Shown here in pieces: positions 1 through 11,164 of a stretch of DNA of 64,000 nucleotides (positions within the stretch are counted from its first letter, which is position 1; every line of letters begins with the position of its first letter). Made by a program: the position numbers and the translations under genes. Below the pieces are notes generated by a model, which worked only from the letters and a program-made list of their open reading frames with translations, did no database searches and was not told the origin of the DNA. This stretch comes from Apoderus coryli (lineage: Eukaryota; Arthropoda; Insecta; Coleoptera; Attelabidae): positions 2,356,001 to 2,420,000 of the forward strand of contig OU452204.1 in assembly GCA_911728435.2 (NCBI GenBank), read 5' to 3'.

Positions 1-34
1 GATCTACAGAATACACCTTTTGACATACTTTTAG

Positions 35-230
35 GTCTACGAGTGCAAAGATAACCCTCGGGACGTGATTGATGTAACGCAGTGGATGAATCCAGAAGCT
101 TTAGAAATTGCCACGAAAGCCATTATTAAACCGCATCCAAACACATATACGTATAGCAAAAGACTGGCCGAGACTTTAGTGGCAAATGAAAAAGACAATA
201 TGCCAGTGTGCATTATTAGGCCTTCAGTGG
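35..230 (+). CDS. Fatty acyl-CoA reductase, internal exon A
   Basis: First visible coding exon of an insect fatty acyl-CoA reductase, which reduces fatty acyl-CoA to fatty alcohol with NADPH, for wax, cuticle or pheromone lipids. The acceptor ttttag ends at 34 and the donor gtaag begins at 231. The peptide begins VYECKDNPRDVIDVTQWMN and contains PNTYTYSKRLAE, the Y-x-x-x-K catalytic motif of the Rossmann-type reductase domain, followed by CIIRPSV. Five exons (35-230, 314-512, 595-834, 2902-3159, 6217-6379) join in phase to give 351 residues and a stop. Family members are about 500 residues, so roughly the first 150, including the NADPH-binding GxxGxxG, lie left of the window. The exon ends in phase 1. 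The paralog cannot be named. Confidence 0.93.
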
Positions 231-313
231 GTAAGAGAAATATATGCAAAATAATATCCTCAATAATATTGTTTAGTTTATTTACAACTACTATTATTAT
301 ATATATTTTGCAG

Positions 314-512
314 TGGGTCCTGCCGCCTTAGAACCTTTAACAGGATGGGTAGACACCTTAAATGGTCCTATGGGACTATTAGTAGGAGCTGGCAAAGGTG
401 TAATCAGATCTATGCATGCTATTGCTGAAAATAGAGCTCAAGTCATACCCGTGGATTATGCAATTAATGCAGCCATTGTAATTGCTTACAAATTGGGATC
501 AGCCAAATTTAG
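314..512 (+). CDS. Fatty acyl-CoA reductase, internal exon B
   Basis: Acceptor ttttgcag ends at 313 and donor gtaag starts at 513. The exon completes the split Val codon and reads VGPAALEPLTGWVDTLNGP, then GLLVGAGKGVIRSM and VIPVDYAINAAI. These are the conserved post-catalytic blocks of the FAR reductase domain (P-G-W-x-D-x-x-N-G-P, G-x-G-K-G, and V-P-x-D). It ends in phase 2. The intron before it is only 83 bp. Confidence 0.93.
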
Positions 513-594
513 GTAAGAATTATATTAATTTAAAAATACAATACTTATATGTTCGATCAAAAACTAATTTCACTATGACATAAATATTTTTTAG

Positions 595-834
595 ATCAAA
601 AGAAGTGCCAGTCTACAATCTAACGCAAGATGGAGTCATTCGTATCAGTATGGGTGAGATAATAAGCATGGGTCGTAGTATCGCCTATGACAACCCGTTT
701 GAGATGCAAATCTGGTATCCTGATGGAGATATTAGGTCATCGAAACTTGTACACGATATCTTCTGTATATTTTTACATTGGCTACCTGCTTTGTTTATTG
801 ATCTGTTGATGTTCCTGTTTAGACAAAAGACATT
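595..834 (+). CDS. Fatty acyl-CoA reductase, internal exon C
   Basis: Acceptor atttttttag ends at 594 and donor gtaagt starts at 835. The peptide runs from SKEVPVYNLTQDG through NPFEMQIWYPDGD to a hydrophobic stretch FLHWLPALFIDLLMFLF. This matches the junction of the reductase domain with the C-terminal FAR_C (male-sterility-like) domain, where a membrane-associated segment is typical. It ends in phase 2. The following intron (835-2901) is 2.07 kb and holds an old tyrosine-recombinase element. Confidence 0.92.
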
Positions 835-1191
835 GTAAGTACTACAATTCGGAAATTTATGGCAAAGTGATACACAAAAAAAATTGGAAATTCACACGAA
901 AGAATCGTTATTCAATATATATTACTAAGTTCAAAACAACTAATTTTCAACCATTTTATTGTATATTATATCCATATTTTAAAGCTTTCAGTTATCAGGA
1001 ATTTTATAATGATAATAATGATTATTAATATGCCTTTGGAAGATATTTTTTATGAAAATAATATTAACGTAAAAGTTGAAATTCTTAACAGGTATATTAC
1101 ATTACGCCTCTGCACTGTGCGTTCTGCGCTGCCGCTGTAATAAATCTTATGTGAATCGTGAAGTCCCGAATTTCAATTTTCGGCGTTGATA

Positions 1192-1389
1192 TCATAGAAT
1201 AATAACTATAGATAAGAAGGGTCAGTAGACGCTAAAAAAAGCATCGACCCGTTGCAATCCCAGCTACATTTCTGGCCCGCTACTATGTTATACTATATCT
1301 ATATATATACCATAAGATACTATTATAAGTGAGGCGACAAAGAGATAAAACGTTCCGACACGAAGTGAAGTAACTGTATATTAAACTGT
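1192..1389 (-). mobile_element. Small element with 7-bp target duplication, copy 1
   Basis: A 198-bp unit beginning tcatagaataataac and ending attaaactgt, flanked on both sides by gttgata (1185-1191 and 1390-1396). A homologous unit lies in reverse orientation at 53255-53498, sharing the core cagctacatttctggcccgc. The ends do not form an obvious inverted repeat and there is no poly-A tail, so the class is unclear. It sits beside, and probably inside, the tyrosine-recombinase relic of FAR intron 3. Orientation is set relative to the other copy. Confidence 0.75.
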
Positions 1390-1487
1390 GTTGATACCAG
1401 AGGCGGTGTTATGTAACCAGAGACGTCGAGTAAATTATTACAAAACCAGTGTTTTTCTCGTGCCAACGAATATAAGTGCTAAATAAT

Positions 1488-2475
1488 AAGATATAACGTC
1501 ATCTGACGAAGAAAATACTGTACCACAAGATGTAATACATGAGGCAAAGGAAGCTGAATTGCTTCTGTTTCCAGAAAAATCTCGGCAACGATATGTACTT
1601 CGCATTCAAAAACTAGATGCATCAGAGAAGTGTAAAGAAAATTAACGAGGATGTCATTTTGGCATACTTTTCGAGTTTACTGAAGACTTTACAAGCACCG
1701 TGTCATGATACGTTCCACGCTTGTTACATTTATATCAGAGGCACTTAATGATCATTAAATAATGATCATTAGGTGGTTATGCTTATGAAGATATGTAAAC
1801 AAATTTAACTACATTTCTACCGGCTTATCTTGTTCATTCTTTTATATAAATTGTTTTAATTATGCGAGTGGAGGAGGCCTGTTGTGGTGACGAGCTAATA
1901 AAAATGACTGTTAACGATATTGAGGATAAGATAGATATTTTAATTGTGAAGATCTCGGAATCTAAAACAAACAAGCAGCGTTATTTACTGTTACGAATAA
2001 GGCCACGGGAGAAGTTAATGTAACTGAAACGGACAGTGAATACCTACATGGCACTACGACCTGCAACCTGCAACAATGTCTTATAGCTTATCGTGAACTA
2101 CGTTAACACAAGTTATTGGGAAAAACACTATGGCGAAAATTGTCGAGCATATTAGATTAGAAGATGTAACGAACAAGCCCTAATATTCGACGTACTTCGG
2201 GGTCACTCCTGGTTGATGCAAATTGGGATAAACGACACGGGGGCTGGCGATCGACCACCAGCTGAGGGATATCTAGTGGATTTTATTTCAAAAAACTGGA
2301 AATTAAATTATTGACTAGTGATAATACTACCTTTGAAGTTGCTACTATGGATAATTGTGATAGTGTTGATATAAGTTTCGTTGCTGGTTCTGCTGCTGAT
2401 AATTATTCTACTAAACTAATAACTTTAATAAGTAATCTGCAAAATTGTAGTATAAATATTAATAATAAATAATTA
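1488..2475 (+). pseudogene. Decayed tyrosine recombinase (Crypton-like) in FAR intron 3
   Basis: Broken reading frames preserve recognisable pieces of a family common in arthropod genomes. The N-terminal part contains SSDEENTVPQDV, LLLFPEKSRQRYVL and NEDVILAYFSSLLKT (about 1497-1740). The central part has CCGDELIKMTVNDIED and ILIVKISESKTNKQR (from about 1885). The C-terminal part has LLVDANWDKRHGGWRSTT, the R-H-G-G-W box next to the catalytic end of tyrosine recombinases, then AEGYL after a frameshift, and a tail ending NCSININNK and a stop near 2475. Several frameshifts and stops make it dead. Crypton membership is inference; the recombinase-like C-terminus is the direct observation. No intact termini were found. 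Confidence 0.7.
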
Positions 2476-2901
2476 AGCAGTTGAAAATTTTGCCTTTTTG
2501 TACATGATATTTGTAAATTGATTTGAAATTATTTTCCTACCTGACAGGGTTGTATTCAAGCTTTTTTTTTTAAATTGACTAGATAGGTTTCTGATTAAGA
2601 CTGCGTATAAAATTTGATTGCGATGCGAATTTGTAAAAGCGGTTACCTAACTTTTTGTGGTAAATATTTTTATTTACGAATCATCTTTTTGTAAATAAAC
2701 ATAATTAAAAAAATAGCAAAATTGAAAAATGGGAAATAAGACTGAATTTAGCGAAAATAAGAGAAACCGTAAAATTGAATAGTCGACTCACAGTGCCTGC
2801 TTTGGAAACTCCTCAATGTATATTTCAATTAAACCTTTACTTTCTATACGATGAGGTTCTTTTAGTTTGATATATTGATAAGATTCTATTCTTTTTTTAA
2901 G

Positions 2902-3159
2902 TATGATACGAATCCAGCGGAGAATCCACGACGGTTTGGAACTGTTGCAATTCTTCACAACACGCGAATGGATTTTTGAAAGTCAGAAATTCCTTAGCTT
3001 ATGGGATGAAATGGATGAAGCGGATCGCAAAGTATTTCCCATGGATTTCAATGCTCTTCCTATAAAAACTTACATGTTAAATTCCTTATTGGGTACTAGA
3101 CAGTATTGCATGAAGGAACCGTTGTCATCTTTGCCAAGATGCAGACGAAAACAGAAACT
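2902..3159 (+). CDS. Fatty acyl-CoA reductase, FAR_C exon D
   Basis: Acceptor tttttttaag ends at 2901 and donor gtgagt starts at 3160. The split codon is Phe and the peptide continues MIRIQRRIHDGLELLQFFTT then REWIFESQKFLSLWDEM. The F-x-T-x-x-E-W-x-F motif is the hallmark of the insect FAR_C domain. It ends in phase 2. The next intron (3160-6216) is 3.06 kb and contains a decayed Tigger transposon on the opposite strand and a foldback MITE. Confidence 0.93.
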
Positions 3160-3976
3160 GTGAGTGTTTTTACTTACCTACTATAATACTTCTGTATAGT
3201 AAAATTAGATGTAAGAGGATACGATCCAAACGCATATGATTTTCCGTGAAAATTTTTTTCATTCAGTGTTCAATAGTTTGTCTTCGAAGGTATTCAAATA
3301 CCTAAGGAATAGCACTTTTTTAAAATATCGAAATAATAGCAAGCTATTCAGCTTCAGACTAAAGGTTTTGTGGGACGTGTTGAGATGTTTAATATCAATA
3401 GCCTGTTCCACATCCTTGGAAACTGTTGGGATAATAGGTATATTACTGGCTGTTTTCTTTTCTCCCTTTCGTATTTGCACTCTGACAATCTTCAATTGAA
3501 TCGGAATTAGTTTCCTTATACCGGGCGCCGGGCGTCAAAGCTATCGACCGGTTGTATCTCCGAAAGTATTGGTCATACAGCTTTCGGAAAAAAATATTAG
3601 CAAAAGCGGCCTTGAGGACAAATTGACCAAAATAGTTTTTAACTTTCAATACCTACCACTAGAGGCCGTATTTTTAAAAAGAAAAACTAAAAACTGCAAT
3701 ATTAAAAATCCCAAAATGGACAGGTAGGTATTATGATACATTTTCGAATCTTACTTTTACTAATCTACAACTTTATTTGTTAATATTTTGACATAATGAT
3801 ATCTCCTAAAATCAAGGGAGGGAGGGTAAAAGAATGATGTTTTAGAAAATATGCGATACTCCGCGCTCTTTATCCGATTTAAGTCTACTTAAGCTCATTG
3901 AAAAGACAATTGATACCTTTCATTTAAAGTGTAAACAAAACTTCATTAATTTTTATCAACTGTCCGGTAGGCGACG

Positions 3977-5058
3977 TTGAATATCAATGTCAAATGCATT
4001 TCTTATTTCATTTTTACTAAATGTAGCAAGAGGTTTCAGTTTCTTCTTCATGATCGTCTATACTTTTTATGTCATCAATTATGTCTTCGTCAGTTGGGAC
4101 ATCTGTCGTGCCAACATCATTGTCGATTTCTAAGAAATCTTCAAGTAGAAAATCGGAGTCGATGGTAGCAGTTTGTAGAATACTCCATTGTTTTATAAGG
4201 TAGCGAGATCGATTTCGTATTCTTCCTCCCATTCAGAAAAGCAGTTTGTGATAGTTTTCTGAGAAACATTTTCACTCCATACTTTAACGACTTCGGTTAT
4301 ACAGTCTTTAAGGGTAATCAATTTTTTGGACTGGAAGGTTGTTAACAATTTTGTGAACAATTCTGTTTCGGTAATGATGTTTTATGTTTTTTATAATATC
4401 CTGGTCCATAGGTTGCAATTTGGAGATCTTGTTTGGTGGAAAAAAGGTCAATTCCATATTTGTTAATTGTATACTTACACTAACTGGATGTGCAGGACAA
4501 TAATTGTCTATAAACATCACAATCTTTCTTTTCATTTTCGTGTTCAGTTCTTTAATGCCGTTTTATTATTGGCGTAATTTAACTCCAGAGATTTAACTCT
4601 TTTTATACAACGGGAATTTTTGCTTTTACCTATGAGTAGTAATTTCAGTTTTTCCGAGCCATCCATGTTTGCTTCAACCATAAGTGTTACCCTTTCTTTA
4701 CTTGTTTTAACAGTAAAACATTTATCACTTTTAAAAGCGAAAGTTTTATTTGGAAAACATTTACAAAATAAACCGGTTTCATCACAATTGCAAACGTGTT
4801 TTGGCTTGTATTTTTTCAATACATTTTGAACCGTTTTGAAAACAATCGCATTGCGAGTCTTCCAGGCACTCAACCACCCTTCACTATAGCTTGGAAATTA
4901 ACGCAGTTAAATTCTTTAGCAAGTTGTAGAGTATTTTGTTTTTTATTTATTTTTAAGATTCACTAGATGCAGGGCTTTTTACATTAAATATCGTTAAAAT
5001 ATTGTAGGTCTTGAAAAAATTGCACTATAATGTGTTTCACTATAAACAGTGTCGACTG
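3977..5058 (-). pseudogene. Tigger/pogo-type DDE transposase relic
   Basis: The minus strand reads a pogo-superfamily transposase in pieces. The block 4873-4544 contains HVCNCDETGLFCKCFPNKT, with the first catalytic Asp in the C-D-E-T-G-L motif, then SKERVTLMVEANMDGSEKLK and LLIGKSKNSRCIK. The block 4535-4308 contains VMFIDNYCPAHP (second Asp) and FFPPNKISKLQPMDQDIIKN. The acidic C-terminal tail is near 4232-4017. A terminus-like TACAGTCGACACTG, read on the minus strand, lies at 5060-5047. The left terminus was not found. Frameshifts separate the blocks, so it is inactive. It lies antisense inside FAR intron 4. Confidence 0.88.
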
Positions 5059-5339
5059 TACTTTGTATATCATTTTCTTTACGATGGAAAGTAGAAAATA
5101 CGTACGTTTTCTTTAATTTTGACAAAAAAAAAAACTATAAAACGTCAATACTAAAAAAAAAAACACAAAATGTAACGATATTTGAATAGTTTATGGCTCT
5201 CTAAGGGGGAAGGGGAAGGTCATTTGGAATCAAAATAACCATATTATATGTTGTTATCCAATTGTTGACGGTTAAAAAGTTATTTTAGTTTTTGTATTTT
5301 TCCAACTAATATAACATTGCGTTTACTAATAAACCTATA

Positions 5340-5730
5340 AAAAAATAATTGGCCATATTCTATTTTTTTTTGGTTGTTTGATTAATAAAATATTTTCAAA
5401 ACCCCTGTTATGTTATAGCAATGAAAAAAGTGGTCTTAATAACTATTACTTTTTTCAACAAATTTGTTAGAACGGCGTGTCAGTTTTTCAAGGTAAAATT
5501 CATTGTGACGGTATTTTATTAGAAAAATTAACTAAAACTTTTTGAATATGTACATACATTATTATTATTAAGACCACTTTTTTGTTTGCTACAAGGTAAC
5601 AGAGTTTAAAAAAATGTTTTATTTATTAATAAGACACCCTCAAGAATCACACAACTAAAAATTGAACCGTTGACTACCGGTAATTATTTTTTATAGCTTA
5701 ACAACCTCGACTTCTGGCACACCCTGTAAT
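5340..5730. repeat. Foldback MITE in FAR intron 4
   Basis: Two inverted arms flank a short centre. The left arm at about 5355-5450 includes aaaagtggtcttaataa. The right arm at about 5550-5650 includes ttattaagaccactttt. The right outer end reads cacaccctgtaat, the CAGGGTG-type terminus of mariner-like MITEs. The left terminus is not clear. No coding sequence was seen. Confidence 0.6.
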
Positions 5731-6216
5731 AGGCATCGAGCAATCAACAGACGGTAGACCTGGTGGCTGGTTAAGGTCATTTTGCGAATTGAGTTGTATG
5801 AATAATGAGCTGAAAGTTTTGTTATTAGTGAGATGAAGAGTTAGGGGCGAAAGTTGCAAGGAGGTGACATTTTCCGCTAAAGGGGGAATTGAAACACCTA
5901 CTGAATATAATATCTCGATTCTATTTTCCAGTTTTTTGTTTCACTACGTATGTTTCGCGAGCTACTTCTCTCTATGCTTCCAGCTGTTACGGGACTTTTT
6001 ATTAAAGAAGCGATGTGTTAATCAATTACAATTAGATTGATTTTATAACTGAAAGATTGTCAGAGTTGAAGCACATAAATATTGCAAATTATTAAATTAT
6101 CCAGTTTGTCTCATTTGGCGAAATTATGTCGTACCGTATGCGAATAATGTGAACAATTTAAACATTTTAGAATTTAAATTATTTCTTGATTTAATTATAT
6201 TAATTTTTGATTTCAG

Positions 6217-6379
6217 ACTGTACGTGCTACACAAACTGTTCGTTTTCACAATGTACTACTACATTTTCTATTTCCTTAGTTTATATTTTACTCCAGTGAA
6301 ATTTTTATACGATTGTATTTTTGATATTTTACAGCACCTACCAATAATTAATTATTTATTTACTAGAGCCAATGTATAA
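6217..6379 (+). CDS. Fatty acyl-CoA reductase, last exon with stop
   Basis: Acceptor gatttcag ends at 6216 and the stop TAA is at 6377-6379. The peptide LYVLHKLFVFTMYYYIFYFL continues as a hydrophobic, Tyr/Phe-rich tail and ends NYLFTRANV. This fits the C-terminal membrane segment of insect FARs. No AATAAA follows closely. An ATTAAA at 6395-6400 is a possible weak polyadenylation signal, and another ATTAAA lies near 6590. The exon was accepted because the phase joins exactly to exon D. Confidence 0.88.
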
Positions 6380-6936
6380 TTCAGGACAATTAGAATTAAA
6401 GTAAAATTTAATTAATATGAAATTAAGCAATTATTAAGTTCGTTAATATTTGTTTTGCTCAAGTAGGAACATTTAAGACAAAATTCCTTATTGTTCAGGT
6501 TTGTGTTTGTATTTTCTTGTATTCTCTTCATTTTGGTGTTATTAATATATTATATAAGTATAGTATTTGTATAATATATACCATAATATATTAAAACTAT
6601 TAGTGGATGTGGCTTGTTTGATCTTTAATACCTAAAAAAAAAAAATTATCCTATTATCATTATTTTTGTTTTTTCACCACAAATATATGTTTTCAGTCAG
6701 ACATAAATTTATATGCGTTTTGGTTTATGAGAACAATTACTAAAATGGCTGAACTGATTTTGACGAAATTTGGTACATACCTACCTAGTGGTTAAATATA
6801 AGTAGATAGGCTTCTGGACCATTTCTTATGGAAAATAACATGGGGAATTGCTAAGGTCCAATCATGTAAATGTACTATATGTACTAGTAGAGCGTTGTTA
6901 GATGTAGGTACTAGTTCAACAGTATAGTAAATATCA
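6380..6936. other. Downstream region of FAR, no gene seen
   Basis: AT-rich sequence after the FAR stop, presumably the 3' UTR followed by intergenic DNA. It holds no convincing open frame and no recognisable repeat. Confidence 0.5.
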
Positions 6937-9542
6937 TCCCAAGTAACAAAATATAGTTCTAGGAAGGTTGTATATTGGTTCTAGAACCACTTTATGGATT
7001 TTGTTTACATATGCCATTAGGTATAAAACAACCTCCTCTAGCCGGCTACACAAACTCCTGGTGACCAAAAGGGCCCACGCTACAGAACCTCCTGCTAACC
7101 TAAAAGTTGTCGACATTTCAGAACCTTAAGATTAAATATTGAATATTTGTGCAGCTATAATATAACCTTTATATATCCTTACTAGCCAATATATAACTGA
7201 ATTATAACCTATGAATCACGGGTTTAAAGTTCTAACTTAGCCACTAAAAGGTTCTAACTAGCTCCTTGCGAATTATCAACTACAACCTATCAGTAAATAG
7301 TTGATCTGCCGAAAGCAGTCTTAAAACTATTAAGTAAAATATATTACAGACTGCTTCCAATTTTTAGATTAGTTGGTTAATATACGGTATTATTTCTAGT
7401 ATTTAAATAACTCTTGGTAGGTAGTGAAAGTATTGTAATGGTAAATTATGATAATTATTTATCACTCAATATACGTGATATAAAACTGCATAAAATAGCG
7501 GACACAAATTGCTGATTTTAATGCACCTTCTATTTTACTGTCAAAATATTATATAAAAGTAGCATAAAATTCACGGGCTAACGATATTATTAGTATAAAT
7601 ATTTTTTTTAGTTATATTTAAAATACAAGGGAAATATTTTGTTTTTAAAAGTAGTCGAAATTCTAATATACGGCAACCTATGAATATAAAATTCTGAAAA
7701 AATGTGTTTCCCGAACCTAAAACTTCGCAGACTTACATATATTTTCAAAAATGTTTTGTTATTTAACTATGTCATAATCTTAAAATGGCCGATAGGAAAC
7801 AAATGCTTTTAAGCTTTTGAAATAACCAAAATATAACCTAAGTTGCTTGAAAGTCTGAAAATATGCTAAAATATAACCTTAAGATCAAATTCGTAACCTA
7901 AATAATCCTAAATAACACTTTTCAGAACTAATAATTGCCTTTATACAACTCAAGCTTAAAAGTCGCACCATCGCAACTTTCTAACGACCTGTTTAGTATT
8001 GTTTTGGATGTGTAGTTGTGAACACATGCCAGCTTTTATTCATATTTATTATACAGTATGTCTTTTAATTGAAACGGTAAGTACAAAGTAATAATCGCTG
8101 ATAAGCTGAAAACGTTCATATAGTTTTCTTGTTCTAATAAGATGACATTAGGAATTGGTTTGTGCCAAATAAATGCAAATTGAACGCTAATAATATCTAA
8201 TAAAGTATTAATTTTTATAGTTCGTTTTTAGTTTTTACTAAACGGGATTTTTCTTGTATTGGTGTTTCAGGAATGTTAAACGTATTTTTAAAATGTTCAA
8301 ACAACAAAAAATCAAACTTTTGTATTTCATAAATAGGTATAATAAAAATTTGAAAATGTTTGTATAAATCACACTCAAGGACATTTTTTAACACAACTAT
8401 TCCATAGTAAAGTAGAAAATTCCTATACTCAAGACCTTTCCAAAATGACAGTCCAAGCCTCTCACAGCTCTGTGAATTTCTTTTGGAAGCTGAATTTTTA
8501 AAATTTGTATAGATGTTTCTTCAATTTTGTTGTTTGTACCATAATACAAACCAATCGGTTTGTATTATGGGTCATTAGGCAGCCCGAAATTACTGTTTTT
8601 ATTTAAAATCAGAGAGAGGCAACATGCGTTATTTGATGTTTTATAGCCCATTCTTTTTATTCCTGCCTAATATTTTTAGGTTCAGCATCATAGTCACAGT
8701 CATCTGATGATTCAGAGATAGATACAAGTTCTGGTGAATTCTCAGTATTGAATCAATATTTCTGGATGTGCTCGGATCATTTACATCATCCGTTAAATAA
8801 GGATGTTCCGTTGTTGTTTTACAATGTTTATTTATATGTAAGATGAATTTCAAAGATAATCAATATGATAGTACCAACGAAAAAATGCGCTTGATTTTTT
8901 GCATTAGCAATTCGTTGAAAGTTCTGTCGCACCTTTCTTTTAAAATTTCCACTACGAACTAGCTTTTCGTGAGACATTCTGTATAGATTCAGGAGACGTT
9001 GATGTTACCTTCTGTCTAGTCGAAAACGAGACTAAAAGATAATTTTAGTGACCAAATAGTTTTTAAATAAGGGAAGTAGTATTGTGTTATGCCAGAAAGC
9101 TTATTTAGGAACCTATAACGCAGCGCTTCAACTAAATAGTCTTTAATTAGTTTTAAAATGGGCTACATGGTTATGGAGAAGTTGTTTAAATGACCTAAAG
9201 GCACAAAAACTGCGAAGTTATAATTAGGTTCTAAACTAGCAGCAAAAAAAACTTATAAGTCTTATTTCGGCATTTAAGTGACTAAAAAATGCCTTATTTA
9301 TAACTATTCCAAAACCTTAAGGTTTTAGAACTACTAGGTCCTAAAACTCATCATATATATAGTTGATTTAACGTTTTTCAAACATGTTTCAAGCTGTATG
9401 TATGATTTCATAGTTCTAAGACCAACAAGCACAATATATTACCTATGTATAGTTTTTAAGCTTAAGAAAAAGGTACACATTACCCATTTAGAACCTTAAG
9501 GCAATTTTAAAGTCTTCCTCCTTAAATAAATGTTACTTGGGA
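6937..9542 (-). mobile_element. 2.6-kb DNA element with TCCCAAGTAACA ends
   Basis: Perfect 12-bp terminal inverted repeats TCCCAAGTAACA (6937-6948) and TGTTACTTGGGA (9531-9542) bound a region rich in the short motif gaaccttaag. Inside, on the minus strand, are scraps of an uncharacterised transposase-associated protein. The block around 8500-8345 reads RLGLSFWKGLEYRNFLLYYG then IVVLKNVLECDLYKHF. An earlier block around 8760-8600 reads SPELVSISESSDDCDYDAEP and KEWAIKHQITHV. The W-K-x-x-E-x-R-x-F-L-L-Y motif recurs in a family related to TNP2-type transposases; that label is from memory of the family, not a search. Stops break every frame. No target duplication is visible. Confidence 0.6.
8539..8570. 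repeat. Perfect 14-bp-arm hairpin
   Basis: ccataatacaaacc and ggtttgtattatgg face each other across the four bases aatc, inside the 2.6-kb element. No function is apparent. Confidence 0.7.
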
Positions 9543-9689
9543 TATACCTACTATAAAGTTAATGAACGCATTACTTTTTCGATTGGATTCACCCGACCGA
9601 GAATCGGCAATTACCAAAATCTAAACCTCCGATAAGCAGAAATAAAAATTCCTTAAAAGGGTGGTACGAGAGAAAGCATGACTTTATAC

Positions 9690-9890
9690 GATGCCGATGG
9701 TAAGTAAATGTTGTGCATTACTGCGAATTCGGTTCCTTGTGAAAGGATATTTAGTAAAGCAGGGCAAATAATCAAGGAAAGAAGATCTAGATTAAATTTT
9801 GTTATACACTATAAATTCTACACAGTAATGTGTCAACAATTTATTTCTAATGTATGTTTCATCCTTTGTACCGTTACTCTAAAGTATGTT
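9690..9890 (+). pseudogene. hAT transposase C-terminal fragment
   Basis: The short frame MLCITANSVPCERIFSKAGQ followed by IIKERRSRLN matches the hAT C-terminal dimerisation motif (S-x-P-C-E-R-x-F-S-x-A-G, then E-R-R-x-R-L). Only about 30 residues of homology remain. After that the frame is unrelated. Ends of the element were not found in 9550-10170. Confidence 0.75.
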
Positions 9891-10243
9891 TAATGCTGTA
9901 ATAAAATTCGAGCTTTCCGTTCCGTTTTTGTAGATAAATACAACTTGTTTTTGTTTGATTTAATAAATAAATGCAATGCGAACACTTATAGCAAAGATTA
10001 TAATATTCTTTGATTCTAGTATTATCTGCTTTCTGCTTTACTCTATTTTCCATGATTTTATCATTAAAGTTATTCTTCTCTAAGCAAGTACGAAAAATAA
10101 TCACGTAAACTACCGAATTCATCATGTACTATAAAGAGAATACCCTTGAAACACAAATTTTACAGTTCTATTAAATGTACTACAGTACTAGTACAATGTA
10201 CTAGTTCCTTTGGCTGAACGAGATTCATTGTAACTATAGTTAT

Positions 10244-10320
10244 GTCAGCACCATATGCCAACGCCATATAGCAACGCCATACGTCAACACCATATGTCAA
10301 CGTCATATGTCAATGCAGGT
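10244..10320. repeat. 13-bp minisatellite
   Basis: Five tandem 13-bp units plus a partial sixth, of the form gtcaacaccatat with variants such as gccaacgccatat. The flanks contain repeated actagtac sequences but no gene. Confidence 0.85.
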
Positions 10321-11164
10321 TCTCATGTGCCAATATACGAGGAGTGTACACAAACTCCAGCTAAATACCAGGGGCGGTCACAAACGTTAAAAGAGTATGC
10401 GTGTGCTGACGTCTCATGACTAATATTGTACATCCACATCATTCAGAAAATAAACAAGAGTATATAAATATAATCTATTCCAGAGTATGAACTCAGGACT
10501 TTAAGCTAAGCTTGTGCTACATCAATGAAAAGCTCTTGGAAAACTCTGTTAAAAAATAATACAAAAGAACAATATGGCGTTCGTAAGAAAATACCAAATT
10601 CATGTAAATATCTCGAAAACAAATGAACCTAGAAAATGATTTTTACCTCCATTAAATTCTTCTAATAAAAGTGCTCTAATCATGAATTAACCATAAAACC
10701 ATATTACCAGTCGTTTACAAGCCTCAGGCAAAAATTCAAAATGCAGCATTTCGGTTTGCCCGGATTATCTCAAATACCACAAAAGATAACGCAAACCTTA
10801 AAGCAGATTTGAATGTGTAATAAAATTCTCTAAAACGTTAATAATTTAACCGACCTTGTAGCTCCAACTGTTTCCGAGATGGCCCTACATGTAAGCCAAA
10901 TTTGAGACACCCTGTATATCTAATTCGTTTTTGTTTGAATACATTTCATCAATTTGTATATGGCCGTAACCTAATGGTGCAATCAGACCAGAAACCTTTG
11001 GTACGTATTCATTACAAAGATGTAAACAAATAACTTTCATCAACACTACAGAGAATTCTTAGTATAACTACAAATTTTAAGTGTAAGTTTCAGATGGAGT
11101 ACTTACTTGGTATGTAAGTAGGTATGTATCAGATCTTTTAATTAGGCTCTACATTAAAATACTT
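10321..11164. other. Non-coding region ending in a mariner-like terminus
   Basis: No gene was seen. The sequence gagacaccctgtatat near 10905-10920 is the right end of a CAGGGTG-type MITE. Its left end could not be located upstream. Confidence 0.5.

Noticed and set aside
3236..3649. Overlapping frames on both strands in FAR intron 4
   Set aside because: No recognisable domain, and neither joins the FAR exons in phase; treated as intronic noise.
6934..7116. 60-codon minus-strand frame at the left end of the 2.6-kb element
   Set aside because: Starts on the terminal repeat and has no known motif; likely chance.
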